6,598 nucleotides of DNA. Source: JBJEXX01 sp051886215. Lineage in GTDB: Bacteria > Bacillota_I > Bacilli_A > RF39 > UBA660. The notes below the pieces were generated by a model, which made no database searches, was not told where the DNA came from, and worked only from the letters and a program-made list of their open reading frames with translations. The position numbers and the translations under genes were made by a program. Shown piece by piece: positions 5,835 through 6,598 of the stretch. The DNA lies in contig JBJEXX010000014.1 in the NCBI GenBank assembly GCA_051886215.1, forward strand, positions 1 to 6,598. The letters run 5' to 3'. Each line of letters begins with the position of its first letter. Position 1 is the first letter of the stretch.

Positions 5835-6128
5835 CTATCTACCTCCTGCACTTCCTCCACCACCACCAGCACCGCCGCCATTAAAAAATGGCTGTGTTAC
5901 TGATGAAGTAATATAAGCTCCATAATAAAATTTAATTATATCTACTATTACAAAAATCAATTCTGATATTATTAAAAATGCTACTGCATTCCAAATTTTC
6001 TTTTTATAGCTATTAATTGCATCTTCATCATAAATCATTTTAATAAAACAAAATACCACTCTTGCAATAGTTCCAAGTGGTATTATTACTATTCTTAATA
6101 AACTAATTATTTCTTCTAATGTTTCCAT
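5835..6128 (-). CDS. small two-helix membrane protein, VirB2/T4SS-pilin-like
   Basis: A 97-residue protein with hydrophobic segments at about 8-31 and 46-67. They are separated by a short charged loop (YDEDAINSYKKK), and the protein ends in a glycine-rich tail (83-97, GGGAGGGGGSAGGR). The hairpin of two helices around a small charged loop is the layout of VirB2/TrbC-type T4SS pilins, and the slot just before PrgI and VirB4 is where such genes occur in Gram-positive transfer operons. The assignment is an inference: no signal peptide is obvious and no diagnostic motif is present. The start ATG lies 6 bases after the preceding stop with only a weak GA-rich ribosome binding site, so translation is probably coupled. 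The 3' end is unusual: the codons of the glycine tail (AGGAGGT at 5841-5847) also form the ribosome binding site of the next gene, whose ATG follows the TAG stop directly. Confidence 0.55.
   Translation of the reverse strand: METLEEIISLLRIVIIPLGTIARVVFCFIKMIYDEDAINSYKKKIWNAVAFLIISELIFVIVDIIKFYYGAYITSSVTQPFFNGGGAGGGGGSAGGR
5841..5847 (-). promoter_or_regulatory. ribosome binding site AGGAGGT for the PrgI-family gene, inside the preceding gene
   Basis: The motif AGGAGGT ends six bases before the ATG at 5834. It lies within the last codons of the upstream glycine-tailed protein, encoding Gly-Gly, so tail and translation signal share the same bases. Confidence 0.8.
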
Positions 6129-6134
6129 TTTCTA

Positions 6135-6598
6135 TCACTTCACTTTCTTTAATTGTTTGATTTTTCTGCTTAATTGTCCAGAAAGTTCCATTGTTTTACT
6201 TGCTGTTATGATGACATTTGATATGCCACCACCTCCGCCACCAAGCATAAATTCTTGTAACATCTTAGGAGTTTTTATTGCAAGTATTATCATTGCTATC
6301 GCATATATTAGCTGTCCACTAAATACTAATAGTAGAGCCAATTTGCAACAAAATATCTGCACTAATACTGTTAGCATACTTTTAAATAATTTGCCTATAT
6401 ATTGTGTAAATACTCCCCCATCTGCATTAACTAAACCTACACAAGCTAGTGGAAATCCCAATTTTAGTACAAAAATTTCTGCCCCACGAATTATAAACTG
6501 CACCCACAATACAAATAACAAAATTAAAGCAATAAGCGACATAATTGCACTAAACAAACCAGCACCTGCCAAACTTGCCATTTGTGTTGTAATGTCCA
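6135..6598 (-). CDS. VirB6/TrbL-like conjugation channel protein, C-terminal part (5' end outside window)
   Basis: The frame is open to the window edge: codons for D-I-T-T-Q precede the first ATG (6581) and there is no ribosome binding site in front of it, so this is the C-terminal ~153 residues of a longer protein. What is visible is a polytopic membrane protein with about four hydrophobic segments, including one around the LGFPLACVGL stretch, then a KTPKMLQEFMLGGGGGG segment and a basic tail ending KKVK. The order 'FPLACVGL ... gvf..Y..K ... KTPKMLQ ... glycine run' is what I know from VirB6/TrbL-type proteins of Bacillota conjugative elements, which form the inner-membrane channel of the type IV secretion system. 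The position directly upstream of the small pilin-like, PrgI and VirB4 genes fits. The stop TGA is followed after 6 bases by the next start. The family call comes from pattern and context, not from a search. Confidence 0.8.
   Translation of the reverse strand, partial: DITTQMASLAGAGLFSAIMSLIALILLFVLWVQFIIRGAEIFVLKLGFPLACVGLVNADGGVFTQYIGKLFKSMLTVLVQIFCCKLALLLVFSGQLIYAIAMIILAIKTPKMLQEFMLGGGGGGISNVIITASKTMELSGQLSRKIKQLKKVK

Overview
The window is strongly AT-rich and reads entirely on the minus strand, from 6598 down to 1. It is one tightly packed operon with overlaps or gaps of a few bases, AGGAGG-type ribosome binding sites, and GTG/TTG as well as ATG starts. The genes are those of a Gram-positive (Bacillota, probably clostridial or a related gut lineage) conjugative type IV secretion system, so the window is most likely the transfer region of an integrative conjugative element or plasmid. 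No promoter, terminator, RNA gene, insertion sequence or CRISPR array was found. No intergenic gap exceeds 15 bases.

Layout in transcription order: the C-terminus of a VirB6/TrbL-like channel protein (6598-6135, open at the window edge); a small two-helix, glycine-tailed VirB2-like protein (6128-5835); a PrgI-family/VirB3-like protein (5834-5508); a TrsD-like VirB4 N-terminal-type protein (5505-4915); the VirB4/TrsE ATPase (4900-3065); a membrane-anchored M23 peptidase (3065-2336); an MT-A70 adenine methyltransferase (2339-1785); a CpaE/TadZ-like ATPase (1771-674); a small single-helix membrane protein (670-443); and the start of a secreted protein (446 to beyond 1). Together they would supply the channel, motor and wall-opening enzyme for mating, plus a DNA methylase and accessory proteins.

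The striking feature is how the reading frame is broken. VirB4 is interrupted three times and the M23 peptidase once, and each break is the same: an in-frame CGG codon followed by A, where skipping the C restores the frame and gives a GGA glycine that the family conserves (the Gly-Gly near the VirB4 N-terminus, the Walker A glycine, the glycine after the KYE motif, and the glycine of the M23 HPVTGK motif). By my manual scan these four are the only in-frame CGG codons in about 2,180 codons; the other eight CGG trinucleotides straddle codon boundaries and cause no shift. CGT and CGA are both used normally as arginine. The simplest reading is that CGG is not a working sense codon here and that CGGA is read as glycine with a +1 shift, either by an unassigned codon hopping in the A site or by a glycine tRNA that reads four bases. 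I know of no description of such a system, but novelty cannot be checked from here; a systematic sequence artefact is the main alternative.
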